DNA of 64,000 bases from NCBI GenBank assembly GCA_022494885.1, contig JAGVSM010002848.1, forward strand, positions 149,269 through 213,268. Reading direction: 5' to 3'. The notes under the pieces were generated by a model that saw only the letters and a list, made by a program, of their open reading frames with translations, did not search any database and was not told the DNA's origin. The translations under genes were made by a program, and so were the position numbers. The first letter of the stretch is position 1. Each line of letters opens with the position of its first letter. This DNA is from Micrasema longulum (taxonomy: Eukaryota; Arthropoda; Insecta; Trichoptera; Brachycentridae). Positions 1-10,691 of the stretch are shown piece by piece.

Positions 1-390
1 ACACACTGTGTAACATTCACCATTCTGCCCATGTTTCAACATCCACATTTCCTCAACTCTTCCATCTGTTGACTTTTGTGAAGTAAAAGAGCTGAAACCT
101 TTATCACGTGGGTGAGATTCATCCGGCTGAACCAAATCACCTACTAGGCAACGCCTGAAAAGAATTTTCCAATTTTTATACTCCTTATTTTACCAGGTAG
201 TAATTCAATGCCACTGAAACCAGCCAATGACAGGTCATAAGCCTTGTAAATGCCTAGACTTCCATATTCCCTTCTCAAAAATGTTTTCCCTCTGTTGAAA
301 TAAATTCAAATATGAATAACTCCCTAGGGAGGAAATCCAGCCAGTCTGCAAGCATTTGGACATAATCAAACATTGTTGCCTTTTTAGTTC
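1..390. mobile_element. Long-TIR foldback element, copy cut by window edge
   Basis: Interior (ACACACTGTGTAACATTCAC) and one terminal arm in reverse (CAGCCAATGACAGGTCATAA, TGCCTAGACTTCCATATTCC, CTCTGTTGAAATAAATT, AACTCCCTAGGGAGGAAATC). Other copies are at 12955, 28338 and 37844. Confidence 0.65.
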
Positions 391-580
391 GTCGTTACGG
401 TATACAAATAGGGCCTTACTTATTAAATTTCTTGTACCAGGTTTACATGCTTATTGAAAGTCATTATATCAATGATTAAACAAAACAACAAAAGAGATAG
501 TCAGGTTTCAATAAATAATTACACATTCTAAAAATAATCAAATGAATTAAAACAAATAAAATAATAGTGTAATAATTTTT
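391..580. other. Unannotated AT-rich DNA
   Basis: Nothing recognised. The same holds for 1174-1535, 2150-2390, 4140-4590 and 5180-5620 (AT-rich, with short TATTATTA tracts and a small hydrophobic frame near 5197-5487 that looks like chance). Confidence 0.5.
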
Positions 581-1173
581 CTTCTTTTAAAAAACACGCA
601 CTATCCTGGATTCAAACTAAAGATATGAACTCTTTTTTTCTATGATATATTTTGTTGCCCTTTAATAATAAGGAATATTTTTATGTTTTTTTTAAATATT
701 TTTTATTTCCTTTTTTAAGTACTATATAAAAAAAAACTTATAATGTTTTACAGAATATTTTATTTTGTCTTTCTTATGTTATAAATAACTCCCAAGGGAG
801 GAACTCTAGCCTGTCTGTAAATATTTAGACAATCTCATAACACTGTTGATTCATCATTCTGCCTATATTTAAACATTCATTTTCTCTACTCATCTATCTG
901 CTGAATTTCGTGAAGTAAAGTGCATATTTTTTACTGATAATATTTCATTGATTCCAAACTTTCAAAATTTTCCTTCCTTTAAAAAACATGCACTATCGTG
1001 GATTCAAACTAAAGATATGAACTCTTTTTTTCTATGATATATTTTGTTGCCCTTTAATAATAAGGAATATTTTTATGTTTTTTAAAAATATTTTTTATTT
1101 CCTTTTTTAAGTACTATATAAAAAAAACTTATAAGGTTTTACAGAATATTTTATTTTCTCTTTCTTATGTTAC
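581..1173. repeat. ~200-bp direct repeat pair with foldback piece between
   Basis: 581-782 and 971-1173 are nearly identical (GGATTCAAACTAAAGATATG, TTGCCCTTTAATAATAAGG, TTTTTAAGTACTATATAAA). Between them, 783-950 holds a piece of the foldback element (ACTCCCAAGGGAGGAACTCT, CATTCTGCCTATATTTAAAC). A duplication involving a transposon is likely. Confidence 0.75.
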
Positions 1174-1538
1174 ACAAAAATATGATAACTGTCTATTTAT
1201 AATAGGAGCAAAAATTCATTAACATTTTCTTGTATACCTACGAACAGGCCGTGCCTTTGTGGGATTTATTGTTTACTATTTTTACTATTAATATGTATTT
1301 CATTACTTTGTAATTATCCTTTATTTTTTATACTCTATTTTACCTCTTATGTATATTGTAAAAAAACAAAAAAAAAAACAAAATATAAAAAATATAAAAA
1401 GTTGTCAGTTCCATATACTGCTATCTTCCATGTACTCATTTAGTCCATAATACGCTTTTTTTAGAAGTACGCTGATAATTAAAAAAAAAAAAATTATTGT
1501 CTGTCATAATTAGGACATAGTTGGGTATTCTATTGTCT

Positions 1539-1962
1539 AATAGGGAAATATCACATACTACGAATACCGATTAAAATATCTGAAATGGATTTAGAATAAT
1601 TAATTGTATTTTCAATATCAACATGGATATTATGGAGAAATGTTTTCATACATAAATGTAAAAAAGAAATTCAATAAAAATACGCTCGTAGAAAAATGCG
1701 ACTTGTTCGGCCTTGGTTGTTGTGACGTCAAGATTCATGATATGGTTCTAAACAAATTTTAATAGCCAGGAACAAATAAACATGAATCGTGACGTATTAG
1801 GGGCGTGGTGAAACGACTGCTTTTGCGGGAATTCAAAATTACACATTTAAAAGTATTTTTTTTGTTACTGATAATTTGCAAAAAAGAATATTTTTCCGGA
1901 CAGTATTCCATAGACCTTAATTACTTTAAAAATGTAAAACAAAAAGTGATATTTTCCTATTA
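1539..1962. mobile_element. MITE with AATAGG(G/A)AAATATCAC ends
   Basis: Left end TAATAGGGAAATATCAC and right end GTGATATTTTCCTATTA are inverted copies. The interior matches 20935-21280 in reverse and contains TGACGTCA at 1733-1740. A shorter derivative is at 29053-29253. The small open frame 1805-1996 is not a gene. Confidence 0.65.
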
Positions 1963-1979
1963 TGCTTATTTTCCACCCG

Positions 1980-2150
1980 AGTACTGCCGAACGTAATCCG
2001 ACACATCCTGAAAGCAGGTTTTAGCTGAGCCGAAGTTACGGTCAATTTTTGGCCGAATCCGAAACCGAGGTCCAAACTAATTTGACTGGCCCAAACTGGC
2101 CAAAATTGAAACCGAAGCTTCGGTCGATCACTAATATATACAGTATGTAA
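1980..2150. repeat. hAT-like MITE fragment
   Basis: CGTAATCCGACACATCC, AGCTGAGCCGAAGTTACGGT and GAAGCTTCGGTCGATCACTA resemble, in reverse, parts of 50838-51290. Terminal CGAAACCGAA-type repeats are typical of insect hAT MITEs. Confidence 0.4.
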
Positions 2151-2389
2151 AAAAAAACATCGCTCTAGTGCAATGAGAAAATGCTGGGATACGTTTGAAG
2201 GAAGGTCAGACCGCGCGTCCTCTTAAAAACATCAATTTTTCTTAATTTTACTTTTTGCGGTCTAATCTGCCTTTAATTCTGTTAAAAGTTAGTATTTGGG
2301 TGATATTTTAAACAACATAAAAAAACAATATTTTATAAGATAAGTTAATACTGATCAACTAAATAACTTAATTATTTCTCCAACCATAC

Positions 2390-2830
2390 CCAGAATGTTA
2401 GACAAACGCGCTTACCACGATGTCTCTCCACCCCACCCCTCGATATCAAGGTTCGAGATAGTAAAATCAGGATACCGAATCTGTGACGCAATATTCGTGG
2501 AGTCCATTGAAAAAGTTTTTCCTTCCAGGGCTCTGTAGGGCCTTCCCTCCCCTCCCCGGTCACCGCCCTCCCCCTTTCCCTTAACCCTGATCCTGTGAGG
2601 GAGGTCCGATGACGTCATTAGACGCCCTTGAGTGCGGGCGAGGGCGGGAAGAGTGCGGCGGGGTGCGTAATCTATATTACGCGAATTTAATTTCGCGTAC
2701 CGTTGAAATCTGGGATTTTTCGATACGATACTGTTGTTATTTATACCAAAGTTGGATTCACCACGCATTTTGCATTATTAAATCCCATCTGCGCGGTGAT
2801 AGTAAACTGAAGATACGTTACAAATAAGAA
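2390..2830. other. GC-rich stretch with CRE palindrome
   Basis: GC- and CpG-rich island in AT-rich DNA, with TGACGTCA at 2610-2617, a C/T-rich tract (2520-2580) and GCGGGCGAGGGCGGGAAG. No convincing gene starts here. It could be a promoter remnant or an unrecognised repeat; similar stretches are at 11885 and 13640. Confidence 0.35.
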
Positions 2831-3129
2831 ATACAAAGCTTAAATCAAAACTAAGGTTGAAATTTTACAAACATATTTTAGAAGGGGATATGGACGTCTT
2901 ATGGTCACGGGGTTTATGGCTGGTTTAAGTGGCCACTTTACACACTGTATAACATGTGAATAAAGCCAAAAAAATCTTCATCGATGGTCTTCCACAATGG
3001 AGCCCAGTAGCTCAATCACAAATAACTATCGAGGTGCTTAAAATGCTAAGCATTTGAGCGATTACAATGAACAATAATGAACGAGCTTAAGTTATCGCAG
3101 TCATAAGTCAACGCGTGTGTAGGTTTGTT

Positions 3130-3303
3130 TTTTTTTTTGCATAACAGGCCAGGAGGCCCAATTACAATTGTAAATTACATCACAGAACACCCAGGCTTGA
3201 GAAAAATCACATTTCTTTTTTTGTGTTCGCACCGGGAATCGAACCCGGAACCTTCCATGTGTAAGTCAAGCGTCTTGACCTCTACGCCACGGAGGTCGCG
3301 TTT
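3130..3303 (-). mobile_element. tRNA-derived SINE (family S2)
   Basis: The minus strand carries a tRNA-like head (CGACCTCCGTGGCG, box B GGTTCGATTCC) and a poly(A) tail that appears as poly(T) at 3130-3140. The related repeat at 15952-16475 lacks it, so it is an insertion into the repeat at 2980. A second copy is at 54728-54856. Confidence 0.75.
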
Positions 3304-3645
3304 TGTTTTCCTCGTATATAAATACAGTTCATTGGCGAAAAATCGGCGTGTACTATAAAAAATAATACAATATATTGCATTTGCAAAATAGTAAGGAGTA
3401 TCTGATACAAAAAAGTGAAAATTAAATTACAATTACTATGGCGACTGCTTTTCTTGACATTTGGCTTGCCAACCGCCGGCTTAATGCAATAAATAGCATG
3501 ATAAGTAATAAATAAATAAAAATTAGGGTTTTGGAATAATTTCCATATTTACACCGGTGAAATTAAAATATGTGATTGTGCAGCAGGATTATACGTCGTG
3601 AACCGTAAATATTTTGACATTCAATATTAGGTGTTCACGGATGTT

Positions 3646-4042
3646 TATTTATTTATTTTACACTTTATATACATATACAATAAATATACATATAAGGGCG
3701 GGTATATTGCCTTAAGGCAATTTCTTGCTACCTACCCAAACCGTTTAGTTTGAGAAAATTACAAATACATACTGAATCTTACAATTTTATACAAAAATTA
3801 AAAACAAAGATTAACAAAATAAAAATATATAAAAAAAATAAAATTAACACTACTATGAAGAGAGGAGAGGGGACGGGAAGGAAGGAAGAAGGATAAAGGA
3901 ACAATTTAAATATTTAGATAGTGACATTTCAATATTGACTTAAATGTAAATAAAGAAGGGGCGTCTCTAACATTAGTGGGTAGATTATTCCACAATCGAG
4001 CGGCTACTACTGTGAAAGAGGAGGCAAGAAAATTAGAGCTAT
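3646..4042 (-). mobile_element. 5'-truncated LINE (L2/CR1-like), same family
   Basis: Minus-strand copy of the element at 11147: ASSFTVVAARLWNNLPTNVR and a 3' UTR with TTGCCTTAAGGCAA and an (ATTT)n tail at the left end. GATGTT flanks both ends (3640-3645 and 4043-4048). The related repeat at 15952-16475 runs through this point without the insert, giving an empty-site comparison. The open frame 3906-4151 joins LINE to flanking repeat and is not a gene. Confidence 0.88.
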
Positions 4043-4589
4043 GATGTTGCATTGTGATCGCGACTACGATAAACAACCATGGTGAGAAATTGTTATCACG
4101 TCGCTTATTAGCACGTCGATAGTTATTTGTGATTGTTACAGGCTTGGACACGTGCTGAGGATGCCTCGGGAAAGCCGTACATTATGAATGAAAAACGAAT
4201 TATGGTTTTGCTCAACAAAAACAGTGTATGTGTGAAATAAACACATTAAAATATTTAATAAATAAAAGTATAATTGGTGGTTTTTCGGTGCAGTAAAAAT
4301 ACACAAGTGTTTTGAACTTGTGAACTATTGATTTCTCATTTGCCGACTCATCCCATTTCGGGCCATCATAAACTTTTCCAATATGGCCCATTCAGCGACC
4401 TCTTTAGTAGAATTAGTCTGCTCTTTACTAAATAGACTGAAAATCCAATACTCCCACTATCATCCCTGTACGTTTACATGTATCATAGTTATTTTATACG
4501 TGTTACAGGGATACGTACAAGTCATTAGGAAATTTATTTGATCTCCGATTCATTTGATAAAAAAGTAAAAAAGTGGCGACTTTATCGAG

Positions 4590-5180
4590 TCTATTTTTTT
4601 AAATCAAAAACTTTGTTCCAATAAAGGAAAAAAAAATAATGTATGAAGCCTATGTAAAAACTAAAATATGTTATATACAACTACTATGGGGAACAGGAAA
4701 TCAAAATGACATAAACAGACTACAAAGACAGCAAAATAAAATATTAAAGTTAGTATATGACCTACTCTATCTAACAGCAACTAAAGAACTTTTTGAACAA
4801 ACTAAACAATTAAATGTGACTGAACTCTTTAAACTAGAATCTTTAAAATTTATTCATAAATTAGCCACTGATGAAATTGTAGACGAAGAATTAAAACTTG
4901 AAAAAAACTGTAGTAAACATGAACACAATACGAGAATATCAGAAAAATATCATATACAATCTTTTAAAACGAGAAAAGGACAATCGAGACTAATAAACCA
5001 TGGACTGAAATTATACAATAAACTACCAGACAAAACTAAACAAAAGACTCAGACAACCTTTACAAAAGATGTTAAAAATATTATTATTAACAGTAGAATG
5101 TGAATTTTAAAAGTGAAAATATTTTGTTAAATGTATGTAACCCGTAAGGGTTTATCAATGAAATTTAAATTTAAAAAAGT
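4590..5180 (+). mobile_element. LINE reverse transcriptase C-terminus and 3' UTR
   Basis: The open frame 4639-5103 reads LLWGTGNQNDINRLQRQQNK, then LNVTELFKLESLKFIHKL, EHNTRISE and LYNKLPDKT, the C-terminal region typical of Jockey/CR1-superfamily non-LTR reverse transcriptases. It lacks the catalytic domain, so it is 5'-truncated. The frame is unbroken for 154 codons, suggesting a fairly young copy. The 3' UTR contains TAACCCGTAAGGGTTTATCA. Confidence 0.75.
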
Positions 5181-5619
5181 AACGGTTATCTAAATTTTGT
5201 ATTTATTTAATACACACCAAACAATTTTATTGCAGCACAATTATATTATTTTTTTATGTCCAGACTTGTTAGAAAATTTCCTGTTATGCCGGTACTCTTC
5301 TGCACTAAAATCAATCATCATCATCATAGTAAAAATTGTGTTGCTTTTAATTGAAAAAAAATCTCTTATTGTTTTATGTATATTTCATTTTTACTTTTTA
5401 CTAATTTCTTTATTACTAATTTTATATTTTATAATGTGTATTTGTGGTTCAATTTTTATTATTATCGGTATGTTTTATAATTTATAATAATTATGTCTCA
5501 TTTATTTATTATTAATGGCATATTTTCTAATTTATTTTTATGATTCAATTTTTATTATTATTACTGGCATGTTTTCTAATTTATATTTATATTGATTTTT
5601 TCTAATGTTATTATTATTC

Positions 5620-5785
5620 TTTGAATTTATTAAGCATCATTTAATGATATTAAAAATATTTAAAAAACACATTAAAAAAATAAGGTCCTTCCTAAACACA
5701 GGAATTTCCTAGCTAGTCGGGACCTGAAACAAATAAACTCTGTACATTTTAAAACTGTGAAATACATAAATAAATAAATAAATTC
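5620..5785 (+). mobile_element. LINE 3' UTR with (AAAT)n tail
   Basis: AAGGTCCTTCCTAAACACAG, then GGGACCTGAAACAAATAAAC and an (AAAT)n tail. The same tail appears inverted at 51770-51910. Confidence 0.55.
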
Positions 5786-5801
5786 CATGTTCGCTCCCTA
5801 G

Positions 5802-6240
5802 TTTATTTATTTATTTTATTTATAAATCATATAACATAAAGTATATAACAAGTATAATACGTTGAATTACATTCCCAGGAGTTACAACAACTCAATTCGG
5901 GACATAAATAATATTAACATTTAGAAAATAACACATATTGAGAACAACAAAGAAACAAAGCAAGTTGAGCACTTTTATAACTAAATATAGCACAACAATA
6001 TATACGCCTGCATCCTTTTCTTACACGAGCAGAATAAATATATTTAAAAAAACGCTGTTAAGAATTTTAAAAAGTAGTGAATCTACTAAGGGAGATAAGG
6101 TCATTACTATCACATGCCATGCAGATGATACTGCCATAGTGATGATGAGAAACTATCCATCTCAGTTAGTAAACATCTGGATGCCTAAGAAATGTCGTAT
6201 TGTACAATGAACACATGATTATTGGAAACATATACAAAAC
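5802..6240 (-). mobile_element. Probable minus-strand LINE tail and fragment
   Basis: An (ATTT)n tail at the left, then CATTCCCAGGAGTTACAACA and CAATTCGGGACATAAATAAT resemble the tail at 51941-52060 of the 'YGIIGWGG' LINE. It appears to split the start (5784-5801, TTCGCTCCCTAG) and the body (from about 6270) of another minus-strand LINE relic. The right border is not resolved. Confidence 0.4.
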
Positions 6241-6269
6241 GTGAAATACAAAACGTGTGTCAGACCAAA

Positions 6270-6910
6270 TCATGGTGTATACAACTGAGGCGAGGAGCAT
6301 ATGGTAATCACTAAGATCCTCCAGCCATCTCCGTTGGCTGCAAGCTTCTGAGCGTCCTCCCAAGTCGGATTCGCGTCCTGTAGTTCTGACATGAACTGCC
6401 GACGAACAATCAGCAGTGGACGTCCAGGACGTCGAGAACCTGATGCCTTGTAAACTAGGCAAGCATGGTTAAGGCTCTCAGGAGGCATCCGTAGTACAAC
6501 CGTATCGCCTCCACTTGATGACATTTGTCACCGGAGTTTGCTGCATCCGTTCTCTTACTACTTCATTCCGCACAAAGTCAAACCACCGCACACCCAAGTT
6601 TCTTCTGAGACACCTATTCTCAAAACTCAATATTTTGCTGTTTTGGGCCCTAGTGAGGTGCCACGATTCGCATCCGTGGAGGAGAATAAGTGTTATGCAG
6701 GCGTTATATGGGCGGCATTTGGTTTTCACTGAGTAAATATCCGATCTCCAGAGAACCTTCATACTGTTGAATGTGGCGCCTGCTACTCCTAGCCGCACTC
6801 TCAGTTCTTATTAAGGCTGTCATTTTCCGTAACCCAGGTATTTGAAACTCTCGGCGCTTTCGATGATTTGGTTTGACAGATTCAGGGGATTTTGGGCATC
6901 GAGGCATAAG
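6270..6910 (-). pseudogene. LINE reverse transcriptase relic
   Basis: Minus-strand pieces read KYLGYGK, RLGVAGATFNSMKVLW, LLHGCESWHL, LSFENRCLRRNLGVRW, then SRRPGRPLLIVRRQFMSELQ. This is the C-terminal part of a non-LTR reverse transcriptase, broken by stops and shifts. Related relics are at 27595-27925 and 51634-51735. Confidence 0.7.
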
Positions 6911-6929
6911 TGTTACACAGTACATGGGT

Positions 6930-7230
6930 TTTAAACTCAATACATATATAAATATACAATACAATACTAGAGAAAAGAACAAAATTAGACTTCCATTTAG
7001 GAAAAAGGCAAAGTCACAAAATTCAATTTTATTTAAAGCAATTAAAAAGTATTACGAAATGGAAAAAAATATTTATGAAGAAAAAAACATATCAAAATTT
7101 AAAATAATGGTCAAGACATATGTGATAAACAATTTATAAATTAAATATATTTTCAATGTTATTATTAGAACACACATAACAATATGTATGATATGTGTGC
7201 CCTACTTTAAGATTTAAATAAATAAATAAA
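6930..7230 (+). mobile_element. LINE C-terminal fragment
   Basis: It reads YNTREKNKIRLPFRKKAKSQ, SILFKAIKKYYEM and a stop at 7139, then a short 3' UTR ending AAATAAATAAAT. This is the typical tail of a Jockey/CR1-superfamily reverse transcriptase, 5'-truncated. Confidence 0.6.
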
Positions 7231-7439
7231 ATATTATGACACATCAATATACATAATATTTTTTTATAAATGTCCAAAAATACAATACAGATAGTTTATT
7301 TCAAAATACATGGTGTAGCAAAGTTAAGATCAAATTAATACATACCAATTACGCATTTTATAATATTTTGTATCGCGTAAAAAAGGGTAAATTAGTGCGT
7401 AATGATTTCGATCTATTTAAGGACGCGAAATAGGCAAAT

Positions 7440-7712
7440 AAGGTAAAACGTCATCACCATTCCCTTTCCGCACCTGATGGTGCATACGGCACTGCATTGG
7501 TCATTAATCGCAGCGTATCTTGATCATTTTTGTTACATGAAGGTAAGATGACCAGTCTTACGCTTCAGGGACCAGTCCAGGGACTATGAAATAGTCTAGA
7601 GTAAAAACACCCTTTTAAATCAATATTTCAGATCAACCATATCGGGAATCGAACCCGAGACCTCTTGAATGGTAGGCAAATGCGCTGACCATTGCACCAC
7701 GAGGCCGACACG
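7440..7712 (-). mobile_element. tRNA-derived SINE (family S3)
   Basis: A tRNA-like head at the right (GGCCTCGTGGTGCAATGGTC, GGTCTCGGGTTCGATTCCCG in reverse orientation) and a body with GTAAGATGACCAGTCTTACG and CTTCAGGGACCAGTCC. Further copies are at 9195, 14808, 43922 and 54876. Confidence 0.75.
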
Positions 7713-7807
7713 AAGATAACAAAGATATTTTATACAGTGTACAAAAACACGTTTTTCGTAGTTAGATGTATCAGCAAACCTTAAACGGCGTGACGTCCGC
7801 CGGCTCC

Positions 7808-8440
7808 AATATTTATTTATTTATTTATTTTAAAGAAACAAACAGTCGACAATGATGTAATAACATTTTTTTAAAATACAGTTTAAAGACAGACCAGCAA
7901 AGTTTCTAAATAAAAATCATACATATTATTAAATTGTGTTACAACAAGAGGATGTGTTTATGTGTATTTGTATTAGAGTAAGTGTAGATGTGTGTTTATG
8001 TGTATTAGTGTGGGAGTAAGTGTTCAAGTGTGTGTAAGTGTGAGCATCATTAAATAGTAAGTGGGATCGTATCGCAGCCAGAAATAATAAGTCTTAATTT
8101 ATTTTTAAATAAATTAAGGGGTATGTAAAATATATCAATAGATGAAAAAAAAACATAATAGTTAGAGCAAGAACGATAGAGGAAAGAGTGTTGTGTATAG
8201 TTAGTGCTACAGACTGGCAGATGGAATAAATACTTATTTCTTATCACGCGAAAGGGGACATTAAGATTAATTTTGGAGAGTAGGTTAAAAGAGTCTGCTT
8301 TATTATTTAATAATTTATGTAAATAGCATAATTCAGACACAGTGCGTCTATTTTCAAGGGTAAAAAATCCATTTTGTTTGGCAGATTGGCGGTAAGTACA
8401 AAGAGTTTTATTGTTTTTATAATCTAGGTATTATATCAAA
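7808..8440 (-). mobile_element. LINE C-terminal fragment, minus strand
   Basis: An (ATTT)n tail at the left end, then upstream coding reads SELCYLHKLLNNKADSFNLL, NVPFRVIRNKYLF and RSCSNYY in reverse orientation, the conserved C-terminal block of Jockey/CR1-superfamily elements. A GT-rich stretch (7950-8045) separates the tail from the frame. Confidence 0.65.
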
Positions 8441-8759
8441 CTATTTTATTTTTTAATATTTCTAAAACTTTGAAGTTTACATGCTTGTAAGACTTTTAAT
8501 TGTGCCCACAGCTAAGCCATTTTTTAGTGTTTTCACCCATGTTTAAGGTTATTTTAATTTAATTTACTTAGATTATCTGTGATTGCATATTACATGCCAG
8601 CAGTTACGCCCACGGTACACCATGTTTGCCTGTTTCGCGCCCTTCAATAGATCAACATCATTGCGTAATAAGTTGCCCTTTTTGATGCTATCCAAAATAC
8701 TATAAAATGCGTAATTGGTATTTACAAAATTGCTAGAATTTACTAATGCATTAAAGTTT

Positions 8760-9190
8760 TTAAATCCTCGCTTTCATTTTTACTTGTGAGGTCACTTTTC
8801 CGTTCTGGTTACCGTACAATAACTTTGAACTGTTTCTTACTATGGTCAAACAGGAATTTATCTATGATTCAGGAACTAATTTTTGTATTGAATGTCAAAT
8901 AATGTTATTAACTACTTAATTGAAAAACATTTGTTAAAATTGGCCAAAAAAAAGTACCTGGGAAAATAACAAGAACGATGGTAGTATTTATTTTTTGTGT
9001 CACTTTATAATTTACGAGTTTACTTTTTATAATTACCACCATCTTCTTTTCTCCGTAGACCCCTACCCAGGCAGATATCGTCCTATCTTGAAATATACCT
9101 TCCTAGCTTCTTCCACTTTCAGGCATTTTGTTATACACATAACATTCGATAATATCATTTAATATGAATTAGATAAATTACAATTATAAT
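8760..9190. other. Unannotated AT-rich DNA
   Basis: Nothing recognised here, nor at 9960-10120, 11680-11880, 12180-12950, 13850-14040 and 14110-14800. Around 12325-12375 the phrase CACCGACCGGTTTCAAAGC resembles a widespread insect repeat also hinted at near 20275-20330 (ACTGGTCTCGAGACGT, CTTCGTCAGGACACC). Confidence 0.45.
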
Positions 9191-9194
9191 AGTA

Positions 9195-9520
9195 AAATTG
9201 TGTCCACTCATGGTCAAGTGGTCAGCGCGTTTGCCTTCCATGCATGAATACCTTGGGTGTGATTCCCGACAATATTGATATAAAATATTTTATAGCTGTG
9301 TTTTCACTCTGCAATATTTCACAGTCACTGGCGCCTAAAGCGTAAGACTAATCATCTTACCTTCATATAACCAAAAAGCTGATTTATAAATAAGGGTGGG
9401 TACATTCCCTTAAGGCAGATTCTTCCTACCCACCCAAAAAAAATTAAATACTCTGCGATTTTTTGGATCAAGGCAGTGCCCTATGCATCATTAGGTGCGG
9501 ATAAGTTGGTTGGTTTGATG
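9195..9520 (+). mobile_element. tRNA-derived SINE (family S3) with small insert
   Basis: Head TGGTCAAGTGGTCAGCGCGT, box-B-like GGTGTGATTCCCG; body CCTAAAGCGTAAGACTAATC. A LINE-tail-like piece (about 9388-9450) interrupts the 3' part. Confidence 0.65.
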
Positions 9521-9960
9521 GTTTACCTCTTCGTTCTAGTTCTCAAGGCACTCTCTTAATGCCCATCCACAACTCCTCTTTCTTCTCTAACTCATATAGT
9601 GTCCATGCGGCTCGACTGTGGAATCATCTCCCATCCACCATCAAAGATGTTACTACATTATCTCTGTTTAAATCACGTCTGAAGAAACATCTCCTTTCTC
9701 TTCCTTAATCTCTCCTCCTTTCCTTTTTTCTCTTTCCTCTTTTTTCCTTTTTCCCATTGAGTAATAGTTTTGATTTAAGGTAATTTATAAACAAATATGT
9801 TTATTTCTATTTTTATATATCTTTAGCTTTTTAATCTTTTTTTTTATTGAATATGTTCTGTAACTTGAATTATAAAAATTAAACTTTTATTTTATTGGTT
9901 GGTTGGAAGAAATTGCCATTTGGCAATAAGCCCGCCAATGTACAAATAACATTATGTACA
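9480..9960 (+). mobile_element. LINE (L2/CR1-like) 3' end
   Basis: It is readable as SYSVHAARLWNHLPSTIKDV, then LSLFKSRLKKHLLSLP and a stop at about 9706-9708, followed by a 3' UTR ending in GCCATTTGGCAATAAGCCCG and an AAATAAATAAG tail. It is a relative of the copies at 11147 and 3646 but clearly diverged. Confidence 0.75.
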
Positions 9961-10120
9961 AAAAGTTAAATAAATAAGTGAATGATGATGATGTTGATTA
10001 TAATAGTGAATTAAGAAGGTATGTGAAATAGGAAATCAACCCTTGTGGGTGGCTGTTATGTCATACAATATATATTTATTTAATAAATTTATTTCATAAA
10101 TAACTTTACATATTTAATAC

Positions 10121-10246
10121 CAGGGCTTGTATTCTGAACGAAATTGCGCGCAAGGAGATCGCTCTGTTAGCGTGTATTTAGTACGTAAATACGCGTTAAA
10201 AGTGCGTTTTATACGCGCGCTTTTGCATTCAGAATACCACCCCAGG
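10121..10246. mobile_element. Short MITE
   Basis: CAGGGCTTGTATTCTGAACG at the left and GCATTCAGAATACCACCCCA at the right form imperfect inverted ends. The interior is GC-richer (ACGCGCGCTTTTG). Confidence 0.5.
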
Positions 10247-10298
10247 CAATCTATATAAAACTAGTGGATTAAAAAATGAATACGGAGCGTCCTTTGGG

Positions 10299-10643
10299 GT
10301 GGTATTATGGATCTTCTCTATCCCCTAGAGAGCGATTAATTTAAAGATTTTTATTTTTTAATCTGCTTCATATAATAACCACACGTATAACAAATTAAAC
10401 GTTAAAAAAATACGAACATGTCCAAGTAAATTTGAAAGTTTTCATTTAGACCATTATTGCGACCTTAAGCTTTACCCAAAACACTTAATTAGGTTGAATT
10501 GACCAAACCGTATTTAGTTTTATTTCCGTTTTTGAAGCAGTTTTATACACCGTTTGACGTTTAATTATCAGCCATTATATGAAGCAAATAAAATCTTTAA
10601 ATGAATCACCCTCTAGGGTGTAGAAAAGATACCGTATAACCAC
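10299..10643. mobile_element. MITE with ~80-bp inverted ends
   Basis: The left arm (TGGTATTATGGATCTTCTCT, CCCTAGAGAGCGATTAATTT, CTGCTTCATATAAT) is mirrored on the right (ATTATATGAAGCAAATAAAA, AATCACCCTCTAGGGTG, AGATACCGTATAACCAC). It sits directly beside the Helitron. Confidence 0.65.
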
Positions 10644-10691
10644 GACTGGTTAGGATAGTCTCCATCTAACATGGCTCAGCCTGCATATATA

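Larger units (their letters stand above)
2980..4130. repeat. Unclassified repeat, copy 1 (carries SINE and LINE)
   Basis: It matches 15952-16475 (AGCTCAATCACAAATAACTA, ATGCTAAGCATTT palindrome, GAAAAATCGGCGT, GCAGCAGGATTATACGTC, AACAACCATGGTGAGAAATT) once the SINE at 3130-3303 and the LINE at 3646-4042 are removed. Confidence 0.75.
7345..8745. repeat. Inverted repeat pair (~100 bp arms)
   Basis: 7345-7440 (CCAATTACGCATTTTATAAT, GGACGCGAAATAGGCAAATA) and 8632-8745 (TGCCTGTTTCGCGCCCTTCA, ACTATAAAATGCGTAATTGG) are inverted copies, enclosing a SINE and a LINE fragment. They are either the ends of a foldback element or two separate MITEs. Confidence 0.5.

Noticed and set aside
3200..3300. tRNA gene-like sequence (GAATCGAACCCGG in reverse)
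   Set aside because: It lies in a repeat with poly(A) tail and occurs again at 54728; it is the head of a SINE, and no full cloverleaf is evident. The same holds for 7640-7710, 14808-14880, 32215 and 49808.
5197..5487. Hydrophobic 96-codon frame as a membrane protein
   Set aside because: The sequence is AT-rich low complexity (Leu/Ile/Phe runs from TTT/ATT), expected by chance.
6061..6200. HADDTAIV as a reverse transcriptase catalytic box on the plus strand
   Set aside because: Flanking residues do not continue like reverse transcriptase, and the neighbouring relic is on the minus strand; probably chance.
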